The position numbers and the translations under genes are program-made. The notes beneath the pieces are model-generated. The model searched no databases. It was not told where the DNA came from and saw nothing but the letters and a program-made list of their open reading frames with translations. Below, one piece after another: positions 8,977 through 16,762 of a DNA stretch of 64,000 nucleotides. How positions within the stretch are numbered: the first letter of the stretch is position 1; every line of letters starts with the position of its first letter. The stretch comes from Streptomyces sp. Ag109_O5-1 (GTDB lineage Bacteria > Actinomycetota > Actinomycetes > Streptomycetales > Streptomycetaceae): contig NZ_RKQF01000001.1 in the NCBI RefSeq assembly GCF_003814875.1, positions 6,076,001 through 6,140,000 of the forward strand, in the 5' to 3' direction.

Positions 8977-9467
8977 GATTCCTGGTACGCGACCGGCTCC
9001 TCGGCTTCGGCGAGGACTACTGGATCGAGGACGAGCACGGCGACAAGGTGTTCCTCGTCGACGGCAAGGCCATGCGGCTGCGGGACACGTTCGAGCTGAA
9101 GGACCGGCACGGGCGCGTGCTCGTCGACTTCCACCAGAAGATGTTCGCCCTGCGCGACACGATGGTGATCGAACGCGAGGGCGAGCCGCTGGCCACCATC
9201 AGACGCAAGCGGCTCTCGCTGCTGCGCAACCACTACCGGGTGCGCCTGGCGGAGGGCACCGAACTGGACGTCAGCGGCAAGATCCTCGACCGCGAGTTCG
9301 CCGTCGAGTACGACGGCGAACTGCTCGCCGTGATCTCCCGGCGCTGGCTGCATGTACGGGAGACCTACGGCGTCGACATCGTGCGGAACGACGCGGACCC
9401 GGCACTGCTGATCGCGGTGGCGGTGTGCGTGATCCATCTCGCGGAGAAGGAGCGGGAAGAGGACTAG
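8973..9467 (+). CDS. LURP-one-related (tubby-like) protein
   Basis: 164 residues beginning MRFLVRDRLLGFGEDYWIED, typical of LURP-one/DUF567 proteins, a 12-strand beta barrel around a central helix related to tubby and phospholipid scramblases. Repeated beta hairpins are visible (DKVFLVDGKAMRLRDTF, LVDFHQKMFALRDTMVIERE), and the last hydrophobic helix is LLIAVAVCVIHLAEKE. Its ATG overlaps the regulator's TGA. Bacterial function is unknown; membrane or lipid association is a guess from the fold. Its TAG stop interlocks with the opposite gene's stop in a CTAG. Confidence 0.82.
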   Translation: MRFLVRDRLLGFGEDYWIEDEHGDKVFLVDGKAMRLRDTFELKDRHGRVLVDFHQKMFALRDTMVIEREGEPLATIRRKRLSLLRNHYRVRLAEGTELDVSGKILDREFAVEYDGELLAVISRRWLHVRETYGVDIVRNDADPALLIAVAVCVIHLAEKEREED

Positions 9468-10261
9468 CGGTGAGTCGGGGGCTCCAGGCCCAGCAGGCGG
9501 TCCTTGAGGGCCGGGAACTGTTCGCGGGTCGTGGCGACCCTGGCCGGGTCGAAGTCGACGGTGAGGATCTCCTCACCGGCGCCCGCCTCGGCCAGTACCT
9601 CGCCCCAGGGATCGACCACGATCGAGTGACCCGCCTGCGGAACTCCGGCGTGTGTCCCGGCCGTTCCACACGCGAGCACGAACGCCTGGTTCTCGACCGC
9701 CCGCGCCTGGGCCAGCAGCGTCCAGTGCGCGCGTCGCCGCTCGGGCCAGCCCGCCGAGAGCACCATCGTCTCGGCGCCGGCGTCGACGAGTCCGCGGAAG
9801 AGTTCGGGGAATCGGAGGTCGTAGCAGGTGGCCACGCCCAGCGTGGTCTCCGGGAGCCGGACGGTCACCAGTTCCCGCCCGGCGCCCATCAGCACCGCCT
9901 CGCCCTTGTCGAAACCGAAGCGGTGGATCTTGCGATAGGCCGCGGCCAGCTCACCGGTGGGGGAGAAGACGAGAGACGTGTTGTAGAGGGGGCCGTCAGG
10001 GTCCCGCTCGGGGATCGAGCCGGCGTGCAGCCAGACGCCCGCGTCGCTCGCCGCCTTCGCCATCGCCTCGTACGTCGGGCCTTCGAGCGGCTCGGCCTCC
10101 GTGGCGAACTCCTCGTAGGCGAACGCACCCGTCGTCCACAGCTCGGGCAGTACGACAAGATCGGCACCGGCCTGCTCGCGTACCAGCGCGGTCACACGCC
10201 GCCGACGAGATTCGACCGATTCGCCCTCGTTTACATCGATCTGGATGAGCGAGGCGCGCAC
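9464..10261 (-). CDS. Nitrilase-superfamily amidohydrolase
   Basis: 265 residues from GTG 10261, chosen because AGGA lies 10 nt upstream and the family begins directly at VRASLIQIDV. The catalytic triad is visible: E40 in VVLPELW, K111 in YRKIHRFGFD and C146 in GVATCYDLRFPELF. These enzymes cleave C-N bonds of omega-amides, nitriles or carbamoyl compounds; the sequence is closest to the omega-amidase/Nit2-like branch. Monocistronic and convergent with the LURP-one gene, the two stops sharing CTAG. Confidence 0.9.
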   Translation of the reverse strand: MRASLIQIDVNEGESVESRRRRVTALVREQAGADLVVLPELWTTGAFAYEEFATEAEPLEGPTYEAMAKAASDAGVWLHAGSIPERDPDGPLYNTSLVFSPTGELAAAYRKIHRFGFDKGEAVLMGAGRELVTVRLPETTLGVATCYDLRFPELFRGLVDAGAETMVLSAGWPERRRAHWTLLAQARAVENQAFVLACGTAGTHAGVPQAGHSIVVDPWGEVLAEAGAGEEILTVDFDPARVATTREQFPALKDRLLGLEPPTHR

Positions 10262-10443
10262 ACTACCACCGTCCTGGCATTCGAGCCGTCCACACGGGCC
10301 TACGATCGTCACACGAAAGCACTGCCGGGGTGCCTCACAGCAGCGTAACTTAGCGTCTCAAGACACCCGCCGACAGCAGCCACCTCCCACTGGCAGCGCC
10401 GCCACAACCTGCCCGAGTACCGACCGCCGAGGGGTCCCGTTCC

Positions 10444-11268
10444 GTGAGTCTGCATCCCACCCTCCAGCCCTACGCCGACGCCTGGACCCACTCCATCGAA
10501 GCGATATCCGAGCTGGTGACGCCTCTGGTCGAGGGCGAGTGGAACCGGCGGACGCCATGCCCGGGCTGGTCGGTGCGGGACGTGGTCTCCCATGTGATCG
10601 GCCTGGACTGCGAGATGCTCGGCGACCCTCGGCCCATCCACACCCTGCCGCGCGACCTCTTCCACATCACCAACGAGCACCAGCGCTACATGGAGATGCA
10701 GGTCGACGCCCGCCGCCACCACACGGCGCCCGAGATGACCTCCGAGCTGGAGTACACGGTCATCCGTCGCAACCGCCAGCTGCGCAACGAGTCGCGGGAG
10801 CCGGGGGCGACCGTGCGCGGGCCGATGGGCAAGGAGATCACCCTCGAGGCGGCCATGCGCAACCGCGCGTTCGACGTGTGGGTGCACGAGCAGGACCTGC
10901 GGGCGGCACTCGGGCGGCCCGGCAACCTCGACTCGCCGGGCGCGCAGATCGCCCGGGACGTGCTGCTCGGCGAACTGCCCCGGGTGGTCGCCAACGACGC
11001 CAACGCGCCGCGCAGTTCGGCGGTCATCTTCGATGTGCACGGACCGGTGGAGTTCCTGCGCACCATCCGCATCGACATCCAGGGCCGCGGCACCCTGGAA
11101 GCCACCCCCGCCCTCGGTCCCGCCGCCATCTTCACCCTCGACTGGGAGACCTACGTCCGTCTGGCCTGCGGCCGTACGACCCCGGAGGCGGTCGCGGACC
11201 GGGTGAAGGCGGAGGGCGACCCGGAACTGACGGCGGCGATCCTGCGGAACTTCGCGGTCACGCAGTAA
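10444..11268 (+). CDS. Mycothiol-dependent maleylpyruvate isomerase family protein
   Basis: 274 residues from GTG 10444. The N-terminal four-helix bundle is DinB/MDMPI-like (WNRRTPCPGWSVRDVVSHVI, with a conserved metal-binding His; further His in MRNRAFDVWVHEQDLRAALG). A C-terminal alpha/beta SCP2-like domain follows (FTLDWETYVRLACGR). Members use mycothiol, the actinobacterial thiol, as cofactor. The true substrate is unknown; maleylpyruvate is only the prototype. No operon partner. Confidence 0.85.
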   Translation: MSLHPTLQPYADAWTHSIEAISELVTPLVEGEWNRRTPCPGWSVRDVVSHVIGLDCEMLGDPRPIHTLPRDLFHITNEHQRYMEMQVDARRHHTAPEMTSELEYTVIRRNRQLRNESREPGATVRGPMGKEITLEAAMRNRAFDVWVHEQDLRAALGRPGNLDSPGAQIARDVLLGELPRVVANDANAPRSSAVIFDVHGPVEFLRTIRIDIQGRGTLEATPALGPAAIFTLDWETYVRLACGRTTPEAVADRVKAEGDPELTAAILRNFAVTQ

Positions 11269-11342
11269 CGGCGGCCACCGAATCGATCGGTACCCGATTA
11301 ATTCGGTGTCCCCCAGCGGCCGGGGGATCTACCTTGCCCGGC

Positions 11343-12107
11343 ATGACAGCTGACACCGCGCCGCACACCGATCTCCCGCCCCGCCTCACCCGGCTGACCT
11401 TCCACGGCCCGCTCTCCGAGACCCGCGCGACGGGGATGGTGAGGCGTCTCGCCGCGACCCGTCCTGCCACCGTGCTCGACATCGGCTGCGGCTGGGGCGA
11501 GCTGATGCTCCGGCTGCTGGAGGCCGTGCCGGGGGCGGGTGGGGTCGGAGTGGATCTACGCGCGGCGGATCTGGAGCGGGGGCGGCGGGGCGCCGAGGCG
11601 CGGGGGCTGGCCGACCGGGTGGAGTTCGCGGAGGAGTCGGCGGTGGGCACCGGGCGCGGCCCGGCCGACGTGGTGCTGTGCCTCGGGGCGAGCCAGGCGC
11701 TGAGCGACGACCTGGTGACCGCCCTGCGGGAGCTGCGGCGGCTGGTGGCCGACGGCGGGCGGGTCCTGCTGGGCGAGGGCTTCTGGCAGCGCACCCCGAC
11801 GGAAGCCGAGCTCACCCGGATGTGGCCGGGCGCGTCGGTCGACGACCACCACGACCTGGCGACCCTCACCAGCCTCGCGGTGGCCGCCGGCTTCCGCCCG
11901 GAGTGGACCGAGACGGCGAGCCTGGACGAGTGGGAGGAGTTCGAGTCGGCGTACCAGGCGGACACGGAGGTATGGCTGGCGGCCAACCCCGACCACCCCC
12001 TGGCAGCAGAAACCCGCGACCGCCTCGACACCCACCGCACGGCCTGGCTGGCATACCGCGGCGTACTGGGCCTCGCCTACCTGACCCTCGTCCCGACGAC
12101 CGGATGA
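11343..12107 (+). CDS. Class I SAM-dependent methyltransferase
   Basis: 254 residues. Motif I VLDIGCGWGELMLRLLEA binds S-adenosylmethionine, motif II is GVGVDLRAADLERG, and the acidic post-motif is DVVLCLGASQAL. The C-terminal part (VDDHHDLATLTSLAVAAGF) is typical of small-molecule methyltransferases. ATG 11343 has no obvious ribosome site, but residues just after it (LPPRLTRLTFHGPLSETRA) are family-like. It could be co-transcribed with the isomerase 74 nt upstream. Substrate unknown. Confidence 0.85.
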   Translation: MTADTAPHTDLPPRLTRLTFHGPLSETRATGMVRRLAATRPATVLDIGCGWGELMLRLLEAVPGAGGVGVDLRAADLERGRRGAEARGLADRVEFAEESAVGTGRGPADVVLCLGASQALSDDLVTALRELRRLVADGGRVLLGEGFWQRTPTEAELTRMWPGASVDDHHDLATLTSLAVAAGFRPEWTETASLDEWEEFESAYQADTEVWLAANPDHPLAAETRDRLDTHRTAWLAYRGVLGLAYLTLVPTTG

Positions 12108-12386
12108 CCACACCCTTCGTCTCGTCCCGACGACGCGGTGACCGCCCCGCTCCCACCGGCAGCCGCCGGGTCACCGCTCCAGTGGCTGCCGGGCACCGCA
12201 CCGGTGGTCCCGGGCACCGCACCAGCGACTGCCCGGTCATCGCCCGAAGCGGCCGCGTGATCGCCGCGCACCAGCAGCTGCCCGATCGCGTCGCACGCGC
12301 GGAAAGCCGCCGCCGGCGTTCGCCCCGGCGGGTCGCCCAGCCTCTCTGCCCACCTGAACGGGCGGTGCGCGGGTGGGAGACGGAAT

Positions 12387-13688
12387 TCACGCAGGCACGT
12401 GCACCGTCTCCACCCGGCTCGCCACCAACCGCTCCCGCTCCCGCCGAGCCGCCCGCCCCCGCAACCGCAGGATCTGACTCACCCCCAGCGCCTGCAGCAC
12501 AAACACACACGAGAACGCCACCGAGTAGTTGTCATCGGTCGCATCCAGCAGCACACCGACCACGAACAACGTCGTCATCGAGGCCACGAAACCACCCATG
12601 TTGGTGATTCCCGACGCGGTCCCCTGCCGCTCCGGCGGATTCGCGGGGCGCGCGAAGTCGAAGCCGAGCATCGACGCCGGCCCACACGCCCCCAGCACCG
12701 CACACAACACCACCAGCAGCCACATGGGCGCATGCTCGGCCGGATAGACCAGCGTCGCCGCCCAGACCACGGCGGTCGCGGCGACCGTGCCCAGCGCCAG
12801 CGGCAGCCGCGCCGTGTGGTGCCGGGCGACGATCTGGCCGTAGACCAGCCCGATCAGCATGTTGGAGAGGACGACCAGGGTCAGCAGTTCACCGGCCGTG
12901 GCGCGGGACAGCCCCTGCGCCTGGACCAGGAACGGCAGCCCCCACAACAGCAGGAACACCATCGCCGGGAACTGGGTGGTGAAGTGCACCCACAGGCCGA
13001 GCCGTGTCCCGGGCTCCCGCCAGGACGCGACGATCTGCCTGCGCACGTATGCCGCACCCTGGTGCGGGAAGGGCTCCGGCTCGTACCCCTCGGGGTGGTC
13101 CTTCAGGAACGAGAACACGAGGACCAGTACGACCACGCCGGCCAGCGCGCTGCCCGCGAACGCGGGGGTCCAGCCGACGCCGTGCAGCAGCCGGGCCAGG
13201 ACCAGCGTGGAGACGAGGTTGCCCGCCATGCCGACCAGACCGGCGAGCTGGGCTATCAGCGGCCCGCGCCGCACCGGGAACCAGCGGGTGCCGAGCCGCA
13301 GCACGCTGATGAACGTCATCGCGTCGCCGCAGCCGAGCAGCGCGCGGGAGGCGAGCGCGGTGCCGTACGAGGGGGAGAAGGCGAAGCCCAGCTGCCCGGC
13401 GGTGAACAGCAGCGCGCCGATGCTCAGCACCTTCTTCGTGCCGAGCCGGTCGACCAGTAGGCCGACGGGTATCTGCATGCCTGCGTAGACCAGCAGCTGG
13501 AGGATGGAGAAGGTGGACAAGGCCGAGGCGCCGACGTGGAAGCGGTCGGCCGCGTCGAGGCCGGCGACACCCAGGGACGTACGGAAGATGACGGCGACGA
13601 AGTAGACCGAGACGCCCGTGCACCACACCGCGACGGCCCGTCGGCCGCCCGGAGGATCACCGGGCAGGCTGGTGGCGGCGCGGTTCAT
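12387..13688 (-). CDS. MFS transporter
   Basis: 433 residues with about 12 predicted transmembrane helices and a central loop. The inter-helix 2-3 signature is present (LLVDRLGTKKVLSIGALLF). A second, C-terminal half starts near LGLWVHFTTQFPAMVFLLL. The fold is closest to anion:cation or nitrate/glucarate-like MFS carriers. Its ATG overlaps the TGA of the GntR regulator just upstream, so the two form one operon and the regulator probably senses the transported ligand. The 279 nt beyond its stop contain no gene. Confidence 0.88.
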   Translation of the reverse strand: MNRAATSLPGDPPGGRRAVAVWCTGVSVYFVAVIFRTSLGVAGLDAADRFHVGASALSTFSILQLLVYAGMQIPVGLLVDRLGTKKVLSIGALLFTAGQLGFAFSPSYGTALASRALLGCGDAMTFISVLRLGTRWFPVRRGPLIAQLAGLVGMAGNLVSTLVLARLLHGVGWTPAFAGSALAGVVVLVLVFSFLKDHPEGYEPEPFPHQGAAYVRRQIVASWREPGTRLGLWVHFTTQFPAMVFLLLWGLPFLVQAQGLSRATAGELLTLVVLSNMLIGLVYGQIVARHHTARLPLALGTVAATAVVWAATLVYPAEHAPMWLLVVLCAVLGACGPASMLGFDFARPANPPERQGTASGITNMGGFVASMTTLFVVGVLLDATDDNYSVAFSCVFVLQALGVSQILRLRGRAARRERERLVASRVETVHVPA

Positions 13689-14335
13689 CGGACCTCACCC
13701 CGCGCCAGGTGCGAGAACCAGTCGACGTGCCGGTGCACCAGATCGACCGCGCGCTCGGCGTCCCCGGCGCGCAGCGCGTCCAGGATCTCCTCGTGCTCGG
13801 TCAGCGACTTGGCGATGCGGTCGGGGTGCGCGTGCATGATCGCGACGCCCATCCGCAGCTGACGGTCGCGCAGTTGGTCGTAGAGGCGGGAGAGGATCGC
13901 GTTGCCGCCGTCGCGGACGATCTCGGCGTGGAAGCAGCGGTCCGTGACGGCCGCGGCGGCCAGGTCACCGGCGGCGGCCTCGGCCTTCTGCCGGGTGAGC
14001 AGTTCCTCGAGCCGGGCCACGAGCGCCGGCGACGGGGGCACGGCCTTGCGTACCGCGTGCTCCTCGACCAGCATCCGGGTCTCCACCACGTCCGCGATCT
14101 CCTGCGCGGAGACGGGCAGCACCATGGCGCCCTTCTTGGGGTAGAGCTTGATCAGGCCCTCGGCCTCCAGGCGCAGCAGCGCCTCGCGCACGGGGGTGCG
14201 GGAGACCCCCACGGCCTCGGCCAGCTCGCCCTCGGTGAGAAGCGTGCCGCCCTCGTAACGACGGTCCAGGACGCCTTGTTTGACATGGGAGTAGACACGG
14301 TCGGCGGCGGGGGGCTGCTTGACGGCCAGGCTCAT
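13685..14335 (-). CDS. GntR family regulator, FCD (FadR) type
   Basis: 216 residues from ATG 14335 (an ATG two codons earlier also exists). N-terminal winged helix: LTEGELAEAVGVSRTPVREA plus the wing YPKKGAMVLPVS. C-terminal all-helical FCD ligand domain with metal-type histidines (CFHAEIVRDGGN, LTEHEEILDALRAGDAE). FCD regulators usually repress an adjacent transporter or catabolic gene and are released by an organic acid. First gene of the operon with the MFS carrier; an autoregulatory operator is expected in the AT-richer stretch 14340-14365 (TTAGATACAACACG). Confidence 0.9.
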   Translation of the reverse strand: MSLAVKQPPAADRVYSHVKQGVLDRRYEGGTLLTEGELAEAVGVSRTPVREALLRLEAEGLIKLYPKKGAMVLPVSAQEIADVVETRMLVEEHAVRKAVPPSPALVARLEELLTRQKAEAAAGDLAAAAVTDRCFHAEIVRDGGNAILSRLYDQLRDRQLRMGVAIMHAHPDRIAKSLTEHEEILDALRAGDAERAVDLVHRHVDWFSHLARGEVR

Positions 14336-14528
14336 GACCACAGCTTAGATACAACACGTACGCAAGGGACTTCGGCGTCCACCATGCGGACGTGACGTAG
14401 ATCGCACTCAGCGACCGCACAACCATCTGTGCTACTTACGTGTCACACACGTGCGGCCCCACCCGCTTTGGCACCCCCAACTCGGCCGCACTCTCAGGGG
14501 CATTACGACTCGACTCGGGGTATTTCAC

Positions 14529-15428
14529 TTGATTACCGGCATTAAGGGCACCCGCCTCCGCAAGGCCGTCGCCGTCGCCGTCACGTCCGGCGCGATGCTC
14601 GCGACCGGGGCCCTCACCGCGGCACCCGCGCAGGCCGTCACCGCGCCCTCGATCGTGGCCAAGGGTGGCTACGTCATGAACAACGGGACCGCCAAGACTC
14701 TGTACACGAAGGCGGCGGACACCAAGCTGTCCACCGGCTCCACCACGAAGGTCATGACCGCCAAGGTCGTGCTCGCACAGTCGAACCTGAACCTCGACAA
14801 GAAGGTCACGATCCAGAAGGCGTACAGCGACTACGTCGTCGCGAACAACGCCTCCCAGGCGCACCTGATCGTCGGCGACAAGGTCACCGTCCGCCAGCTC
14901 CTCTACGGGCTGATGCTGCCCTCCGGCTGCGACGCCGCCTACGCGCTCGCGGACACCTACGGCTCGGGCACCACCCGCGCCGCGCGTGTCTCCAACTTCA
15001 TCGCCAAGATGAACTCCGCCGCGAAGAGCCTGGGTCTGACGCACACCCACTTCGACTCCTTCGACGGCATCGGCAACGGCAACAACTACTCGACGCCGCG
15101 CGACCTGACGAAGATCGCCAGCAGCGCGATGAAGAACTCCACGTTCCGCACGGTCGTCAAGACGAAGAGCTACACGGCGAAGACGATCACCAAGACCGGC
15201 TCCACCCGCACCATGTCGGCCTGGACCAACACCAACACGCTGCTCAGCAGCTACAGCGGTGCGATCGGCATCAAGACCGGCTCCGGCCCCGAGGCCAAGT
15301 ACTGCCTGGTCTTCGCCGCGACCCGCAACGGCAAGACGGTCATCGGCACCGTCCTCGCCTCCACGTCGATCACCCAGCGCGCGACGGACGCCACGAAGCT
15401 CCTGAACTACGGCTTCGCGACCAGCTGA
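14529..15428 (+). CDS. K15-type DD-transpeptidase / D-Ala-D-Ala carboxypeptidase
   Basis: 299 residues from TTG 14529, chosen because GGGG lies 8 nt upstream and a classic signal peptide follows (LRKAVAVAVTSGAMLATGAL, cleavage near APAQA); a GTG at 14451 would add an unlikely leader. The mature part has the active-site motifs STTK (nucleophile Ser), SGC in LPSGCDAAYAL, and KTG in IGIKTGSGPEA. The SGC in place of SxN is the hallmark of the Streptomyces K15 enzyme, and surrounding sequence agrees. It is secreted and processes peptidoglycan stem peptides. Monocistronic with its own terminator. Confidence 0.93.
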   Translation: MITGIKGTRLRKAVAVAVTSGAMLATGALTAAPAQAVTAPSIVAKGGYVMNNGTAKTLYTKAADTKLSTGSTTKVMTAKVVLAQSNLNLDKKVTIQKAYSDYVVANNASQAHLIVGDKVTVRQLLYGLMLPSGCDAAYALADTYGSGTTRAARVSNFIAKMNSAAKSLGLTHTHFDSFDGIGNGNNYSTPRDLTKIASSAMKNSTFRTVVKTKSYTAKTITKTGSTRTMSAWTNTNTLLSSYSGAIGIKTGSGPEAKYCLVFAATRNGKTVIGTVLASTSITQRATDATKLLNYGFATS

Positions 15429-15449
15429 CCCACCTCGCACCACTCCGAC

Positions 15450-15486
15450 AAAGGCCCACCGCAACGCTTGTCCGCGGCGGGCCTTT
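15450..15486 (+). terminator. Terminator of the DD-transpeptidase gene
   Basis: AAAGGCCCACCGC ... GCGGCGGGCCTTT forms a 13-bp stem with one mismatch and a loop of about 11 nt; the paired A/T ends give a short U run. Confidence 0.85.
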
Positions 15487-15609
15487 GCCATGCCCGGATG
15501 ACCCGACGCAGCAGAACGCGGGTTCTTCCCTCGCATTCATGAACATCGAGGTATTTGACTGGCATATTCGATTTTCTCCGCCCTAGGTTCCGCGGCGGAG
15601 GTGGTTCAC

Positions 15610-16566
15610 ATGAACGAGCCCAGCAAGAAGGCGAAACCCGCCGGCCGCCACGAGGCCATCGACATCAGCGACTTCGTGTACGCGGCGACCGGAGCCCGGG
15701 TACGACGGCTGACCATGCCGGACGGGAGGCACTGGTTTCCGGCTGTGGATGTATGCAAGGAACTCGGGCACACCAACTCTCGGCAAGCTCTCGCCGATCA
15801 TGTTCCCGAAGCACATCGAGAGTGTCTTGAGACCGTAACTGGAGCTTACGGTCTCAGCGTTCCCGCAGGTCGGGAGTGGCGGCGAGACACGAATCTGCTC
15901 GACCTCCAAGGCCTCATCCTTCTCGTCAACGCCTGTACGAAGCCTGACTGCGCCCCCTTCAAACAGTGGGTCGCCGAAGTGATCGAGACTGTGCAGCGAG
16001 AGGGTTCCTACACTCTCGAAGAGGCGGAGGTGCAGCCGACCGAACCGGGCGCGCCCATCGCGTACGCCATGCCGGAGCAGGTCGCCGAGGCCATCGTCCG
16101 CTTGGAGGCGCACAACCTTCAACTGGAGGAGCAATGGGCGAACGGGCAACGCGAATCGAACGAGTTGCAAAGGGAGATGCTCGCCACGCAGAAAGCCACC
16201 CTCGCCGTGCAACAAGCCATGGTGCGCGCGATGGAACGCATCGCGGACCGGCTCGACACACTCGCCCTCGAACGTCGTACGCCCTACAGCCAGCCCCTGG
16301 TCCTGCCGACCATCGAGTCCGTCCTCGCCGACTGGCGTCAACGGCTGTCCGTGACGGATGACGTCTGGTCGGTGGCTGTCGTCATCGCCCCCGTCCTCGT
16401 CGAGCAGGGCGAACTGCGCGAGCCGCTCGCATCGATCGCCGCCCGTACCGGCCTCACCGTGCATCGGGTCAACGAGTGTCTCCGCCTACTGCGCAAGCAC
16501 GCCTGCATCCATGCACGGGGTGGGTCGGAGGACGGAGCGCCGGTCTACGTGCTCAACCAGCCCTGA
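15610..16566 (+). CDS. Bro-N domain protein (phage-antirepressor-like)
   Basis: 318 residues; ATG 15610 sits behind a perfect GGAGGTGG. Residues about 15-120 form a Bro-N domain (RHWFPAVDVCKELGHTNSRQ, NLLDLQGLILLVNACTKPDC, FKQWVAEVIETVQREGSY), found in phage antirepressors and baculovirus BRO proteins, which bind DNA. A helical, coiled-coil-like linker (about 145-220) follows, then a C-terminal winged-helix-like part (LASIAARTGLTVHRVNECLR). No other phage gene is nearby, so it is probably a domesticated regulator or a mobile remnant. A segment of its coding sequence is echoed behind its stop (16643-16698). Confidence 0.85.
   Translation: MNEPSKKAKPAGRHEAIDISDFVYAATGARVRRLTMPDGRHWFPAVDVCKELGHTNSRQALADHVPEAHRECLETVTGAYGLSVPAGREWRRDTNLLDLQGLILLVNACTKPDCAPFKQWVAEVIETVQREGSYTLEEAEVQPTEPGAPIAYAMPEQVAEAIVRLEAHNLQLEEQWANGQRESNELQREMLATQKATLAVQQAMVRAMERIADRLDTLALERRTPYSQPLVLPTIESVLADWRQRLSVTDDVWSVAVVIAPVLVEQGELREPLASIAARTGLTVHRVNECLRLLRKHACIHARGGSEDGAPVYVLNQP
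15817..15871 (+). repeat. Repeat copy inside the Bro-N gene, with a 10-bp inverted repeat
   Basis: It contains GAGACCGTAA (15829-15838), 7 nt, then the exact complement TTACGGTCTC (15846-15855), followed by AGCGTTC...CAGGTC. The whole block recurs with changes at 16643-16698. Here it encodes part of the Bro-N domain (ETVTGAYGLSVPAG). Confidence 0.7.
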
Positions 16567-16642
16567 GAGTTGTGAAGGTAAGGGAGTGGGCGGTCGCAAT
16601 CCGACGTTGCGGCCGCCCGCTCTCAGCCTATTCTCCTCAGGC

Positions 16643-16698
16643 CGAGAGTGTCCGTGAGCCCGTAACGAGAAGTTACTGTCTCAGCGTTCGACCAGGTC
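16643..16698 (+). repeat. Repeat copy downstream of the Bro-N gene
   Basis: It starts with the same CGAGAGTGTC and keeps the GAGnCnGTAA-7 nt-TTACnGTCTCAGCGTTC...CAGGTC layout of the intragenic copy, about four-fifths identical by eye. In one frame it reads EPVTRSYCLSVRPGQ, resembling the Bro-N stretch ETVTGAYGLSVPAGR, so it may be the stump of a second bro gene or a duplicated operator. Confidence 0.65.
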
Positions 16699-16703
16699 AG
16701 AGA

Positions 16704-16740
16704 GGGGCGAGAGAGTGACTGGAAGTCACTCTCTCGCCCC
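16704..16740. terminator. Perfect 17-bp hairpin, bidirectional terminator
   Basis: GGGGCGAGAGAGTGACT, a GGA loop, then the exact complement AGTCACTCTCTCGCCCC and TTTT. It lies between the convergent Bro-N gene and bkdC1 and probably serves the plus-strand transcript first, since the T-run is on that side. Confidence 0.9.
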
Positions 16741-16762
16741 TTTTCCCCTTTCCCGGTAGGGG

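Noticed and set aside
15610..16740. Complete prophage
   Set aside because: Only one Bro-N gene with flanking chromosomal housekeeping genes; no integrase, attachment repeats or structural genes.
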